Source: Microthyrium microscopicum (Eukaryota > Ascomycota > Dothideomycetes > Microthyriales > Microthyriaceae). From it: a stretch of 64,000 bases of DNA. A model generated the notes under the pieces. It saw only the letters and a program-made list of their open reading frames with translations. It had not been told where the DNA came from and made no database searches. Positions 1 to 11,115 of the stretch are shown here, in pieces; position 1 is the stretch's first letter, and the number at the start of each line of letters is the position of its first letter. Location of the stretch: the NCBI GenBank assembly GCA_010405405.1, contig MU004237.1, positions 1,499,345 to 1,563,344 of the forward strand, given 5' to 3'. The translations under genes were made by a program, and so were the position numbers.

Positions 1-865
1 TTTCGCAGCTCAATACCCTAGCGCGCGGGCAACATATAGCATACAGATTCGCTTCCTTGATCAGACGACTTTGAACATGTATGAAGTGCTTTCCGAGCTC
101 AATGCTTTGCGTATCCAGCTCACACTCTTCAGTTGTAAGAGACAAACCTAGTTTAAGGATACTGGGTGTCTTTTCTTTATGAATTCATCCAAGAATATTT
201 GGCAGTACACGGCATGAATGAATGCAACCGCAGAGTCTATATCCCAGTGCTTTCGCTAGCAGTACACCTCATTCATAGTCAAATCGCCTTGTATACACCC
301 GTTTGCGAAAAATGATGAGCGTCGACACTCCCTCATGTATGTCAATGTTTACAGACTTGCACTAATTATACGCAGAATAGCCTAGGGTGAGAATCGGTTA
401 TTATTAGGCTAGCGTTCTAAATACTCCATTTCAAGGCTGTTTAAGCTCTCAATCGTTGAACTGATTGAATTTCCTAAAAAGCAATAGGAGGGGGAGTGTC
501 TGGGTGCTTATCACTTTTCGCAAACGGGTGTAGGCCATTATTTACCGGACCATACAAGTAGCTTTCTATAGAGCACCCCGACAGTTCCAGTAGTATCTGG
601 TACGAGTTATTTCTTGACCTGATTATCGATCCCATTGCTTTAATCTCGTCATACAGATTCTGAAGATTGTTTGAACTCGGAAAGCTACAATTTATGGTGG
701 AGCGTGTTCTACTATCGATTTCAATGCTATTGCGAGTACTCGACCGCTTAGAATGTAGATTGGGGTGGTATACTTAGAGCAGCCGAGTCAGGGAGTGCAA
801 ATTCTAGATCTCATAAAGACTTCTTGAAAAATGGTGTATTAATCATCCTGCTTAAAAGAAAAGGT
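1..865. other. Intergenic region containing a MITE
   Basis: No convincing coding sequence is visible on either strand. The only structured part is an inverted-repeat element at 296-530, listed separately. The rest is unremarkable and moderately AT-rich. Confidence 0.6.
296..530. mobile_element. MITE-like element with terminal inverted repeats and TA flanks
   Basis: The left end reads CACCCGTTTGCGAAAAATGA and the right end is its near-perfect reverse complement. The similarity continues inward for about 40 bases with a few mismatches and a small gap, ending in a shared GACACTCCC block. A TA dinucleotide lies directly outside each end (294-295 and 531-532). At 235 bp there is no room for a transposase. 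TA duplications and short inverted ends fit non-autonomous Tc1/mariner/Fot1-type elements. The superfamily is inferred; the inverted repeat and TA flanks are seen directly. Confidence 0.75.
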
Positions 866-1381
866 CTACTGCGCGGCCTTGATGGTATCAGCCCAGGTCT
901 TGATATAAATCCTTTGCTCCTCTTCGGTGGTCAAGTTCTGGAAGACTTGATACTCGTACCTCCCAACGCCTAACAAATAATCCTTTCCCTCAATTGTCAT
1001 ACCCACATGACTCATCTCCACATTTCCAGTGCACTCTTGCACAACATTCCTTTTGACAGCCCTCCTATTTCTGGACCACTTCGCGCCCGAAATTGACTCG
1101 ATGTCATTCGAAACACCCCAGCACTCAAAGCCCCCGCCAATTAGAGCGCCACATAGGTCACCGCCTTGCTGGGAGAAGGCTTGGATGCCGAGACCCTGTG
1201 GAATCGCACGGGTCGATCTGCCGAGCCATCTGTCGCCGAGATGGCAACAGGCGCCTGGATCGATGGCAACGCATTGGCCGAAAATGCCGTTGCAACGGTT
1301 CTCATTGTAGAGACGAATGTCGACAGCGGTAATGCTGGAAGCCAGATAGAGGACGGCCATGATAAGTTTGGAAGGCGACAT
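866..1381 (-). CDS. Small secreted cysteine-rich protein
   Basis: This single-exon ORF encodes 171 residues. Residues 1-19 look like a cleavable signal peptide (hydrophobic LIMAVLYLASSITA, then VD). The mature part has seven cysteines, including one adjacent pair, mostly in its first 90 residues, as in secreted fungal proteins stabilised by disulfides. I recognise no catalytic motif or named family. The ATG at 1381 is chosen because it directly precedes the signal peptide. The protein is probably extracellular and its role is unknown. Effector-like activity is possible but rests only on size, secretion and cysteine content. Confidence 0.65.
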   Translation of the reverse strand: MSPSKLIMAVLYLASSITAVDIRLYNENRCNGIFGQCVAIDPGACCHLGDRWLGRSTRAIPQGLGIQAFSQQGGDLCGALIGGGFECWGVSNDIESISGAKWSRNRRAVKRNVVQECTGNVEMSHVGMTIEGKDYLLGVGRYEYQVFQNLTTEEEQRIYIKTWADTIKAAQ

Positions 1382-1881
1382 ATTGATTTCTGCACGACGC
1401 TGTTAGTAAGTACAGTGTGGAACTGGAGGCGTTGTATCCCACTTTGTAAGTATGTATTTTAGGCTATTGTGATCGAGAAGCTGGCTAGATCTGATGAAGT
1501 GATGGCTATCCGTAAAGCGAGACGAAGACTGATGGTTCGGAAGTCTTGACAATCGTCGTGCAGCTCTATCTTATATGCCATGCTTTGATTCTGAGATGGA
1601 TGCTGCCATTCCGTTTCTATAGTCCGTGATTCTTCAACTTATGCCCAGTAGGATTCAGAAGGATTGATTCTTCACTTGCGAAAAATTACGCTAAATATCA
1701 AAGTTATAGGATGATCATCCTGTAGGATTTGACAAAGGTCGTGCTGAATGGAAGTGAAGAAGGCCGAAATCAAGTGTTGCTAATAATACTTCTAGCCCTG
1801 GTTGAATGGAAAACTTAAATTGCAAGTGCTTGTCGTGATTTTTAGTCAAAATACAAGTCTACTTGTTACAAAGTATCTCGC
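1382..1881. other. Intergenic region between two minus-strand genes
   Basis: About 500 bp without a supported gene. It holds the promoter of the small secreted protein and the 3' flank of the alpha/beta hydrolase. I see no repeats or RNA gene. Confidence 0.5.
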
Positions 1882-2805
1882 TTACCGCAGCTTCGCAGCT
1901 TCCATCCAATTCAATAGCATGGCAAACCAGTCGTCCTTGGACGTAGGATTTTTCATTCCAAATCCATGTCCACCTCTCTCATAAATATGCATTGAAGCTG
2001 GCGTCTTGTATTTCATCAGCTTGTTGAACCACTTGATGCTGTTTCCTACTGGCACCGTAGAATCGTCCGCTGCGTGGGCCAAGAAAGTCCTAGGTGTCTC
2101 CTGTGTGATGTGTAACTCATTCGAGAACTCGTACTTTTGCTCATCAGTGGCATTTGCACCTAGTAAAAAGTCTCGCGATCCAACATGAGTGAGCCTTGGG
2201 TTTGTGAAGCTGATGACTGGATAGATGAGTGCCAAGAAGTCTGGTCGTAGAGATGTACCTTCGCTGTTGTTGATATAAGACTTGTTAAAGTGGGTGCCCG
2301 CTGTAGAAGCTAGGTGACCACCAGCTGAGAAACCCATAAGACCAATACGGTGAGGGTCGACGTTGAACTCTTTGGCGCGAGAGCGAACCAGTTTGATGGC
2401 TTGCTGGGCATCTTGAACTGGTCCAATGGATTTATCCTTCATGGTGACGTCGCTGGGTAATCGGTACTTCAGAATAAAAGCAGCGACACCTCCAGCTTGA
2501 AACTGTTGTGCTGGATTGACACCTTCGTGATCCCATGCTAAGATAGTGTAACCACCGCCGGGGCATATGATGACTGCTGATGTGGGCTTATCTGATTTTG
2601 GTAGATATGGCGTGAGTGTGGGATTTCGAACTTTACTGAGCTTTATGCCATTGGGATCTTTGGTTGCTGTTTCCTGATCTGTGCCAGGGATACTGTTGGG
2701 AATGTCATTGGAGTAAAGAGGTATGGCTTGAGCGCTGCATAAAGTGAAGAAGAGACTGATTAGCAACGTAACTACCGCAGAAGTTTGAATCAAATACATC
2801 TTCAT
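1882..2805 (-). CDS. Secreted alpha/beta hydrolase (acetylxylan-esterase-like)
   Basis: The predicted protein has 307 residues. It starts at the ATG at 2805 (MKMYLIQTSAVV), followed by a hydrophobic signal peptide ending near CSAQA. Hydrolase signatures are CPGGGY near residue 85 (oxyanion-hole region), the nucleophile elbow GFSAGGH near residue 160, an acidic residue in AHAADDSTVP near 250 and the catalytic His in GGHGFG near 280. The arrangement resembles the BD-FAE/acetylxylan-esterase group that deacetylates plant polysaccharides; the substrate is inferred. A 55-bp intron (2812-2866, GTAAGT...CTCAG) lies just upstream in the 5' leader. That is why the longer open frame reaching 2835 is rejected: its extra start codon sits inside the intron. 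Confidence 0.8.
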   Translation of the reverse strand: MKMYLIQTSAVVTLLISLFFTLCSAQAIPLYSNDIPNSIPGTDQETATKDPNGIKLSKVRNPTLTPYLPKSDKPTSAVIICPGGGYTILAWDHEGVNPAQQFQAGGVAAFILKYRLPSDVTMKDKSIGPVQDAQQAIKLVRSRAKEFNVDPHRIGLMGFSAGGHLASTAGTHFNKSYINNSEGTSLRPDFLALIYPVISFTNPRLTHVGSRDFLLGANATDEQKYEFSNELHITQETPRTFLAHAADDSTVPVGNSIKWFNKLMKYKTPASMHIYERGGHGFGMKNPTSKDDWFAMLLNWMEAAKLR

Positions 2806-2867
2806 AAATTCCTGAGAAGGTGTCAGTCGGGTCAAGAAAGACTTGATACAAGCGAGCGATACTTACG

Positions 2868-3280
2868 TTTTTTAGGAAATTATATCAATAAAACAAATCA
2901 ACGGGTATGATTCAATGTTAATATAGGAGGGTAAGCTATCAAATTGGGTGGAATAGCAATTTTCCGGTTGAAAGGGTCCAGCTATATATGCAAGGGTCGT
3001 TGAAGAGTAGATTTCATTCGTCAACTAAAATAGTACACGCATTATTAGTACCTTTGACGTCGTTTGTGCCTTCCGTCCTAGCCGTTGTATTCTAAACATC
3101 AATCTTCAGTCAAACACGGAAAAAGGGTTGAAAAGGACTTCATTAACCCGAAAAGCTAATATCAACCAAGGTCCTCAAGTCGGGTTACAAGCCGCTCATA
3201 AATAATACAATCCCAGGTGAACCGTAACACCATGCCGAATGCAAATGCTATAGTACATTTTCCCATCTGAGACCCAAGAA
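2868..3280. other. Intergenic region upstream of the alpha/beta hydrolase
   Basis: About 410 bp holding the hydrolase promoter and leader and the 3' end of sfh1. Nothing further is supported. Confidence 0.5.
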
Positions 3281-5166
3281 TTACCTCTGACTAGGCGCCC
3301 TAGGAAAGCCATGTAAATTCTTTGACCATGGAGGTAGTCTCTTGTCTCGTTCGTAGAGGAACCCACAGCTATGACACAAAGATCTGGGGCCATTAGGTCC
3401 ATCTCTGACTGCCCAAACTGCAGATCCAGGAATGAAACAGTGAAAGCATCGCCATGTTCGTCGTTCGCTAAAAGATATATTAGTCGTGTTCTTCATGCAA
3501 GTTCATGGGGAAGCATACTCTTCTTGTAAACCAGTTCCTCCTCCATATCCCGCATTGTCTGGAGTATCGCGACCGCTGGGGCTCAAACTACGAAAGCGAC
3601 GTTTCTTCTTGCTGCGCTCGCCACGTCCCATGGGCTGTTCGGCTGCGTCTGGGATGGCAAAATAGTCGTTCTGTGTCATATTTGCAGTACTGCTAAAGCG
3701 TGCCGTCTCACGTCTTCGTCGACGTACTTGACGTTCACGATCTCCTTCTCGACGATCGATCTCATCCTTGGTAAGAATTTCAACCTTTGGCTCCCAGTCT
3801 TCCGCCAGCGTTTCCGGCTCATATCGCCAACCAGCTTCTACTCCTTCGGCTCCATCATTGTCGATTTCAGCTGCTGTAAGAACTCCACCATTTTCGCAGG
3901 CTTCTTTCTTCAATCCAAGAACGGCCTCGTAAATAGCATGTGCTATAGCTGGTCCCCATTCGGCTGCCAGACCAAGATCGGCACATGTCACTTTGGCGAA
4001 TGATTCAGCATATCCTGGAGGATGTAGAAGAGACCATTCGAACTTGTCGGTGTAAAGCTTATTGAGAATGTTGACATTGAGAGAGATAATACATCGATAT
4101 GCATCATCCGGGTTAAGTGTATCTTCGGAAGGAGCAGCATCAGCTTTGGCGGATATTTCAACCCCGCCCATTGGTGAATCTGCAACAGGAGTGGATTTTC
4201 CATTGGTATGTTTCGCAAGACCATTGAGATACGGAGTGGCTGGTCGGTGAATAGGTGTACCAATGAAATTGGGAGTTGATGTGCCTGGTGTATTCACGGC
4301 AGCACTCAATTGCGAGACTGCCTGAGGAATAGATGGTCGTGGTGGTTGTATTGGATTGTTGGACTGAAAGAGAGGATGTAGGGCGACTCCAGCATATTCC
4401 TCAAGCTGGGTGCGAATTTGTGTTGCGATTTGATTTATCAACATATGTTTCCTATCCGCTGGTAGATCTAATTCATCAACAAAGGTCTTGGCAAACTGTT
4501 CTGGAGTTATCAGAGCTTCATGAAGATTCCACAAGAAAACATCCTTGATGCGATATTGGGGAGTTGGATCACCAGGCCGATAAGCTGGTAGTGTTTCATC
4601 GATACCAAAGTCTTTGGCATTGTGAGGTGTAGGTAATGGAGCATCTGGTCGAAAAGGTTGAATATCAATGTCGACGCGAATGGGAATAAGAGTGACAGGT
4701 AATTCTGCTTGAACCTGGCCTTGACGACGAGTTCTAACAACGTTAGCTTTCATTTTTGAATAGAACAAGTTCAACCCCTCAAGGGAACGCACGTTATACG
4801 TCGGGGTTTGCCCATCCAATCTCGCCAGATTCCCTGCATATGAACAGGCTCAAAGGCCTCGTCTCCAAGTCGAGCAATTTGTACTGCTTGATCCAGGGTA
4901 GAATCGTCGCGGCGCAAACTTCGCAAACCAGTGGGACGACGAGGTCCATCTTCACCATCACCAAAATCGTCGTCATATCCATCCTCGGCATAGTTGATGG
5001 CAGTCGTGCCGCGTTTTGTGGTTCTTGTTGGCGCAATTGTATTTACTTGGGGTACAACGGGAGCGAGGAGTGAGTTGCCCCAATTGCGCAGTCGAGGCGC
5101 GTAGGAAGAGATGAAAGCTTGAGGTTGGCTTTGACGCGAGGCCGGCATACCTAGAACGCTGGCCAT
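3281..5166 (-). CDS. sfh1: Sfh1/Snf5 family subunit of the RSC chromatin-remodelling complex
   Basis: Three exons (5166-4793, 4733-3519, 3467-3281) give 591 residues. The introns are 59 bp (donor GTGCGT, branch GCTAAC) and 51 bp. The SNF5 repeat region begins near residue 140 with LPVTLIPIRVDIDI and DVFLWNLHEALITP and resumes near residue 330 (CIISLNVNILNKLYTDKFEW). The last exon supplies a GATA-like zinc finger: CFHC, then WAVRDGPNGPRSLCHSCG. This combination is the usual architecture of filamentous-fungal Sfh1. The protein acts in the nucleus as a core scaffold of an ATP-dependent nucleosome remodeller. Without the last intron the zinc finger would be lost, so the spliced model is preferred. 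The product is well supported; the choice of Sfh1 over the SWI/SNF paralogue Snf5 is based on length and the C-terminal finger. Confidence 0.9.
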
Positions 5167-6758
5167 GGCTATAAAAAAGCCAGTGCTTTAGGCGTACAGC
5201 TAGCAGGATGGTTAGAAGGTGAATTTATGGATGTTGAAGACGTTGGTGTCGAGAATGGACAGCTTTCTTAGTCTGCGACTGATGAAGGTTCGAACATGCA
5301 AACGCGTCGGAGCTCGGGATTGAAGGTCATCTCGGCCCGAAGACGGCAAGGTGGTACGCATCATGCCTCCCGAACTTTGGCTCAATTAGACCGAATCCTG
5401 AGCCGCCTCTTCTGTACCAGTTGTTTCTTGCTACCTACTCCTTCCATTTTCTTCGCAAGTTCACCTCGTCGCTGAAAGCGTCATTTTCAGATCCCAAATA
5501 GTACTTGCTCCCGCATTTACCTCACTGCATGCATCCACCTTCAAGGCACCGGTATCACAATGCTACGCTCCACGATGAAGGTTGTCTAAGGTAGGTGGTT
5601 GTTCACAAGTTCCCCAGACGACTTTGATCTTATTTGTAAACGAGTTGCGTTCTTTTTGGTATCTGTGACGTTTGTATTATCGCGTCCCGCCAGATCGTAT
5701 TTTATTAGGACTAAACGTTGCTACCTAGGTCACTGTAAAAATACACCAGAACTTGGAACTGCTCTAGACTCAAGCCGTTTACTGATTGCTAGAATACTGT
5801 ACCTTCAACAGCGCCATCTTTACTTGACTAACCGTCACTCTCGATGGCCTTCACATAGGCCTCTTACGATAATTTAAGTTCATGGATACAAACAATAACA
5901 TGGAATTCTTTGTGGCTCGGATATTTCATCAATCTGATTGGTTCGAAACATTCGATATTATCACCTTCGATATCCAGCAGACATAAGACTATGGAATCTA
6001 AGTACATGTATACTTATACATTGGCTTATATGATGTGGGCATCAGTAGTATATTGACATACATCTGGAACTCTCTTACTCTGGCTGATGCAGGCCAGTCG
6101 TTCCCAACTCTAATCGGGCCTTAGGCAGTCATATAGATAGAAACTAATCTAGGATCCTCCAAGATTTCGGAAGGAGACGAACCATTACCATACCAACCGT
6201 CAACACCAACTCCGAGTCTAGTGCCAAAGCTACGCTAGGGAGTCCATCATTGATCCTTCACATATCCCTATGAACCCCCATGAGGTTTTGGTTCCTGAAC
6301 TAGGGGTGGTTCATAGCGGTAGGGCAACATGGACAGCCCACCCGTGGCTCTTGAATACTATATTCACGACGACAAATTGTCTGCGCCGCTTCATCGCGTT
6401 CTTTTTGGTCAAAGCAACTGCCCTAGTGCGGATCTGGATCCTATTCTTTCCATCTTACTGGCTCATACCCCGTCTGTAAAGGTAACAATAGCTATACTCA
6501 TCCAAATAGGAAATGAGCCGCGGTGTTCAATACAAATAACTCACAGGCTTCCCTGGTTAGTCGAAATGAGACTCGTTCATACGATCAATACCTAGGTACC
6601 CACGTCACATCCTACTCATTAGATTTTTCCATCTTCATTTCCTCCTCCTCATGGGGTGCATGCCCAACGTTGCCTCTTTCGATCATCATAACATCAAATC
6701 TGTCGCTATCAAATAAACACATTCTTTATCGTTCGTTCTGTCTGGAGTTTATTCTAAG
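5167..6758. other. Long intergenic region between sfh1 and the PIR gene
   Basis: About 1.6 kb between divergent genes. Short open frames exist but none has a recognisable domain, intron continuity or a convincing start context. It holds the promoters of sfh1 and the cell-wall gene. A pyrimidine-rich stretch shortly before 6759 is typical of fungal leaders. Confidence 0.5.
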
Positions 6759-8076
6759 ATGAGGTCTGCTTTACTATGGGCCATTGCGGTTCGGGGGACC
6801 TTCTCCAATCCTCTGCCAGAGGAGCTTGCAGGTAGTGCCGATCCTCCTCCGTCTGGAATTGGAACTGGAGTTACAATTGCGATTGCACCACCAGGAGGTA
6901 AACCTACGGGATGTTATGGAAATTGGGCAGGGAAAGGCTTTGGTATCGCTGCAGTTCCCATTCCAGCGGGGCGAGGTCTCGAAACCAGTGCAGAGCCCAC
7001 GAGTTCAGGATTCTACCTTGACCCATCTGCTGCAACTGCAAGCGCCAACATTCTTATGGCATCGGATGCGGCCTCAGACACGAACCTAATTGCGACGATG
7101 GACGCACCGCAGCCAACAGCGGCCATGAAATTGATCAAGGATGGCTCTAAAGCAGTCAAAGCAGTAGCAGACGACGATACAACCGTCACACTCCGCAGTA
7201 CCAGGACACATACTCGCACTGTGACTGTCGCTTCTGCGAAATCAGCGGCCAAGCCGACTGCGACACCAATAGATATCAGCGGAAAGAAAACAATAAAGGC
7301 TGCGCAGCTCTATCAAATTGGCGATGGTCAAGTTCAGGCCCCAATGAATCCTTCACCTATCCAGCTCATTCCAGCGTCACCGAAGGCTTCTGCAACTCCC
7401 TTTGCTCCACTCAGTTCTGGTGCACCTAGGATCGTACAGATTGGAGATGGACAGATTCAAAATAATGCTCCGGTCGCCGCTACAGCAGCTGCTGGCGCAG
7501 GAAAACCGGCCAAGGCTCCTAAAGCGACCCCAGCATCTGCTCCAAAGGAAAATATTTCACAAATGGCTGGTCTATCAACACCCCAGAACGCACCCCCTGT
7601 TGCTGCACCGGCTGCGGCACCTGCTGTATCCCCAGCACCTGCTGCTGGTGGAGCAATGGCTGGAATGGACCACCACAACATGAAGAGACAATCAGACACT
7701 GGCGGACGCATGGGTGGAGTTGGCTGCAATAATAAAGATGGCAGCACGCTTAGTATGAAGCTCGTTAATGGCGTACTCACCGACAATAAGGGTAGAACCG
7801 GATATATCGCTAGCAACCGCCAATTCCAGTAAGTTCAAATCCGCTATATCTTAAGATATACTAGCTAACATGTCGACTAGATTCGATGCGCCTCCACAGG
7901 CTGGTGCGCTTCTTACTGCAGGTTGGTCCGTCTGCGATGATGGATTCTTGGCTCTTGGACAGCAAAAGATCTTCTACCAATGCCTGAGTGGTAGTTTCTG
8001 GAACTTGTATGACCAGAACATTGCGGCTCAATGTAAACCGGTCAACTTTATCTTGCTGGAGAACAAGGATTGTTAA
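6759..8076 (+). CDS. PIR-type covalently linked cell-wall protein
   Basis: Two exons (6759-7828 and 7881-8076) encode 421 residues; the 52-bp intron has donor GTAAGT and branch GCTAAC. The N-terminus is a short hydrophobic leader. The Ala/Pro/Thr-rich central part contains two PIR-type motifs, YQIGDGQVQ near residue 186 and VQIGDGQIQ near residue 226. In this family the glutamine of that motif forms an alkali-labile ester with beta-1,3-glucan. The C-terminus has four cysteines spaced 51, 15 and 16 residues apart, like the four-cysteine PIR domain. A Lys-Arg Kex2-type site precedes the cysteine domain (MKRQSD). The protein is expected to be secreted and linked directly to wall glucan. Two repeats is fewer than in most yeast PIR proteins. 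Confidence 0.87.
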
Positions 8077-9240
8077 TCGATATGATACCAGTTCGTTCTT
8101 TTCTTTTTTTCTTTTTGCTGGTTAGCAGCATAATGCATGTTCGTATCATGTTTAGTTCAATAGTAGTTAAACACTTCACTGTACTAATACCAACAAGTAC
8201 TTCTCTCGAACGATAAGACGTGCACTTTGTTCCAGTGCGAATTATCCATTGGGGCGACCAAACATGTAGTGCAGTGAATGAGCACTGGTGAAAGGTATGA
8301 GCCCAGCGCAGATTGTGAATTGACCAGCGCTCGATTAAGCAATTACGAATCCGTTGGTTGTAAATAAACTCACTGAGCATATTCTCTACAGAGAGGTAGG
8401 CTTCTCATGGAACATACAAATTCCCCCTCCCCCCCAGTTGCTGCATTATACTGCTTTTGCCAGACTTGAGACTTGGGAACTAAACACCAGGTCGGGCTGC
8501 CCAAGAGATCTGGCCAAAATCACATCTTCCATTGAAAACTACTTAGAAGAAGCCGTGGCAGTAAAGTCGCCCAAGCTACATCAAAAGACGTCAGAGCATG
8601 GAAGATACATGTGAGCACAAAGGGTTGCTTCGCAATGATTAAGAGCGAGATGAATCTGCAAAGCTACAACTATATGACCGCGATTCCAATACCAATATCA
8701 TGGTTATGACACACGATACCGACGACGTATCGAAGATTGTGACTCTATCCTCGTCGAATTTGCGGGAGTCTACCGTGATTTACAATGAGCTGTGAAGATA
8801 TAGGGCATGTAGGAAATGAACAAGCTGTTCTTGTCTGACTCCAGAAAGCTTAAGCACAAGTCATCCAACAGACAACTCTAATCACACGATGGAAATCAGT
8901 GTAGGCTAGTTCTATCCCGCTCAGAGGTACCAGGCGGAATATCCAGATGAAGAACTCTGGACTGTAGTATTGGTCCTGAAAAATGTTTATCATGCAATAT
9001 ATAGCAAAATTACACAATTGGGCCAATATAGAAACGTGCACTGGTCCCAGCTCGCGACCACGCACCTTTCTGAACAAGCTTTATTTGTTTTATAAACTAC
9101 CAGGCGAGTAAATGAATAGAAACGTCTAAATACAGAGACGTTTTTCTCTGCAAGCCACACGCTCTTTACCTTTCTTGCCTTTAGAGGCCCTCACATTCCT
9201 TGGCCTCACACTGCGGGTTCAGTGCATCTATACATTCAAG
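8077..9240. other. Intergenic region upstream of the pectinesterase
   Basis: About 1.16 kb. It holds the 3' flank of the PIR gene and the promoter of the pectinesterase. Short open frames on both strands lack any recognisable feature. Confidence 0.5.
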
Positions 9241-10255
9241 ATGTACGCCAGTATCACCCTTATGCTGGCTAGCATAGTACTTGCCGGTTCTTCACCACCA
9301 ATCGGCGCCCTCGTGGTTGGTCCCAACGCCCAATACAAGACAATCCAAGCCGCCGTAGACGCAGCTGCCAATGGCAAGACCATCTTCATCGAGGCAGGAA
9401 CATACAAGGAGCAGGTCTTTGTTAACGAGACGAAACAAGGCCTGACACTTATGGGCGCAACTTCTACACCGGAAAGCTATAGCGGTAATCGAGTGACGAT
9501 CACTCAAGGGCGTTCACAAGCGGATAAGATAAACAACGATGCGACAGGCACGCTACGGGCGCATGGTGATGGGCTAAAGGTATATAACATCAACCTGGTC
9601 AACTCTAAAGGTAAGGGCAGTCAAGCGCTGGCATTGAGCGCATATGGAGACAATCAAGGATACTATGGTTGCCAGTTTAAAGGTTACCAGGACACGGTGT
9701 TGACTGAGCGCGGCCACCATGTGTTTGTGAACAGCATGATTGAGGGAGCCACGGACTTTATTTTTGGCATGCATAGTTTGGCCTGGTTTGAAAAAGTTGA
9801 CATTAAAGTGACTGATGGAGGCTGGATCACAGGTGAGTAATCTGTTCGTCGTTGGTGAGCGATGACTGACTTGAAGCCTAGCAAATGGGCGCGATTCTGC
9901 AACAAATCCATCGTTCTATGTGCTGAATCGATGTACAGTGGAGGGATCCTCGTCGAAACTTAATGGCAAGGCGTATCTAGGTCGACCGTGGAGAGAGTTT
10001 GCGCGAGTAGTTTTCCAACATTCCAAGCTTGGAGCTGTTGTCAATACAGCTGGCTGGTCTCAGTGGCAATCGACAGACCCAAAGACAGGAAATGTCACGT
10101 TTGGCGAGTTTGGGAATACTGGACCTGGAGCATCAGGATCGAGGAAATTTGGTACGAAACTAGGGGCCGCAGTGTCTATTAATGATATCATCCCAAACCA
10201 TAGAACTTGGGTTGACAGTAAATACGTCCGAGGGGATTATATAAGTAAATGGTAA
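9241..10255 (+). CDS. Secreted pectinesterase (carbohydrate esterase family 8)
   Basis: Exons 9241-9832 and 9882-10255 are joined across a 49-bp intron (GTGAGT...CCTAG) and encode 321 residues. A signal peptide (MYASITLMLASIVLAGS) leads into a beta-helix protein with the CE8 motifs in order: AQYKTIQAAVDAA, GYQDTVL, EGATDFIFG with the catalytic aspartate, and YLGRPWREFARVVF with the substrate-binding Arg and Trp. The intron falls within the conserved TANGR segment and is needed to rebuild it. The enzyme de-esterifies methylated galacturonan outside the cell, which primes pectin for polygalacturonases. The ATG at 9241 is chosen over upstream in-frame triplets because it opens the signal peptide. 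Confidence 0.93.
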
Positions 10256-10643
10256 ATCTATACATACAGCAGGATGTATCCACTAGCAATAAGGCCAACT
10301 TGACATCAAGATCGAGTGGTCATATAGAGCGGATTGATAAGATCATTGATGTAGCATCAACTATAGACATGCCGCCATGGAGAGAATGGACGGAATGTAT
10401 ATGCTCGTGATGCAATTCGCATAGAGAAGAGTAATAACAAGCGTGGAAATGATAGAAGGAGTGGAGAGTTGATTACTTGATCCACTACATACAAGCAGTG
10501 TTTGACGCTTCATACATTAATGTTGGGAAATATTACCAACATTTTCAACGTCTATGGCCACAGATTCGTAATGTTGACAGGAGTATTATACAGTTCGAGA
10601 ATAGCCCGAGTCAGAGTCGCCTCATAGATGTATTGACATGGAT
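10256..10643. other. Intergenic region between convergent pectinesterase and hsp10
   Basis: About 390 bp of 3' flanks. No gene or repeat is seen. Confidence 0.5.
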
Positions 10644-11115
10644 TTATTCGCTGATTTTCGCAAGCAGTCTGAGACAATTGTTAGAGGACGAATGGGTGCT
10701 GAACAAGTGGTAAGCTTACTCATGGTCCCGGAAAATGGAAAAGTCTTCCTCTGCAACTGTGATCTTTGTCCCACCAAACTATAATTCATATTAGTTATAG
10801 AGATAAGGTAGCGCAGGGAGGGAATGTACAGTAGGAATTAGAACTTTGTCGCCGGCCTTCACGCTCATGGCCAAGCGCTTGCCTTCTCTATCAAGAGCCC
10901 CGGGGCCAACAGCTAGGACTTTGGCTTCATTGAGCTCTTTGACACTGCTCTCGGGGAGGAAAATACCGCCAGTTGTTTTGGCTTCGGCCTTGATGCGCTG
11001 GACAAGTACGCGATCAAGAAGAGGGACGAGTGACTTGATTGACTTGATGGCGAGAGACTAGACAGGAGTTAGCTGCTGAAGGCGCGGGAACAGATGAGAA
11101 GCGAGTATATACCAT
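10644..11115 (-). CDS. hsp10: Mitochondrial co-chaperonin Hsp10 (GroES family)
   Basis: Four exons (11115-11113, 11057-10830, 10778-10720, 10668-10644) encode 104 residues. The first coding exon is the start codon alone, followed by a 55-bp intron (GTATAT...GTCTAG, branch GCTAAC). The last exon contributes only the final LLAKISE segment. Spliced, the protein shows the GroES features in order: SLVPLLDRVLVQRIKAE, the mobile loop AKTTGGIFLPE, KVLAVGPGALD, GDKVLIPTFGGTKI and FRDHELLAKISE. It caps Hsp60 in the mitochondrial matrix during protein folding. Length and motifs match the family. Because of the small exons it is hard to find by simple ORF calling; an antisense open frame covers the main exon. 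A heat-shock element sits 111 bp upstream. Confidence 0.93.

Noticed and set aside
5599-5877. Plus-strand open frame of 92 codons in the sfh1-PIR interval
   Set aside because: No domain or leader and poor start context; taken as chance.
7013-7816. Minus-strand Ala-rich open frames over the PIR gene
   Set aside because: They mirror the Ala/Pro-rich repeats of the cell-wall protein; no independent evidence.
10846-11061. Plus-strand open frame of 71 codons
   Set aside because: It is the antisense of the main hsp10 exon; the minus strand encodes clear GroES motifs.
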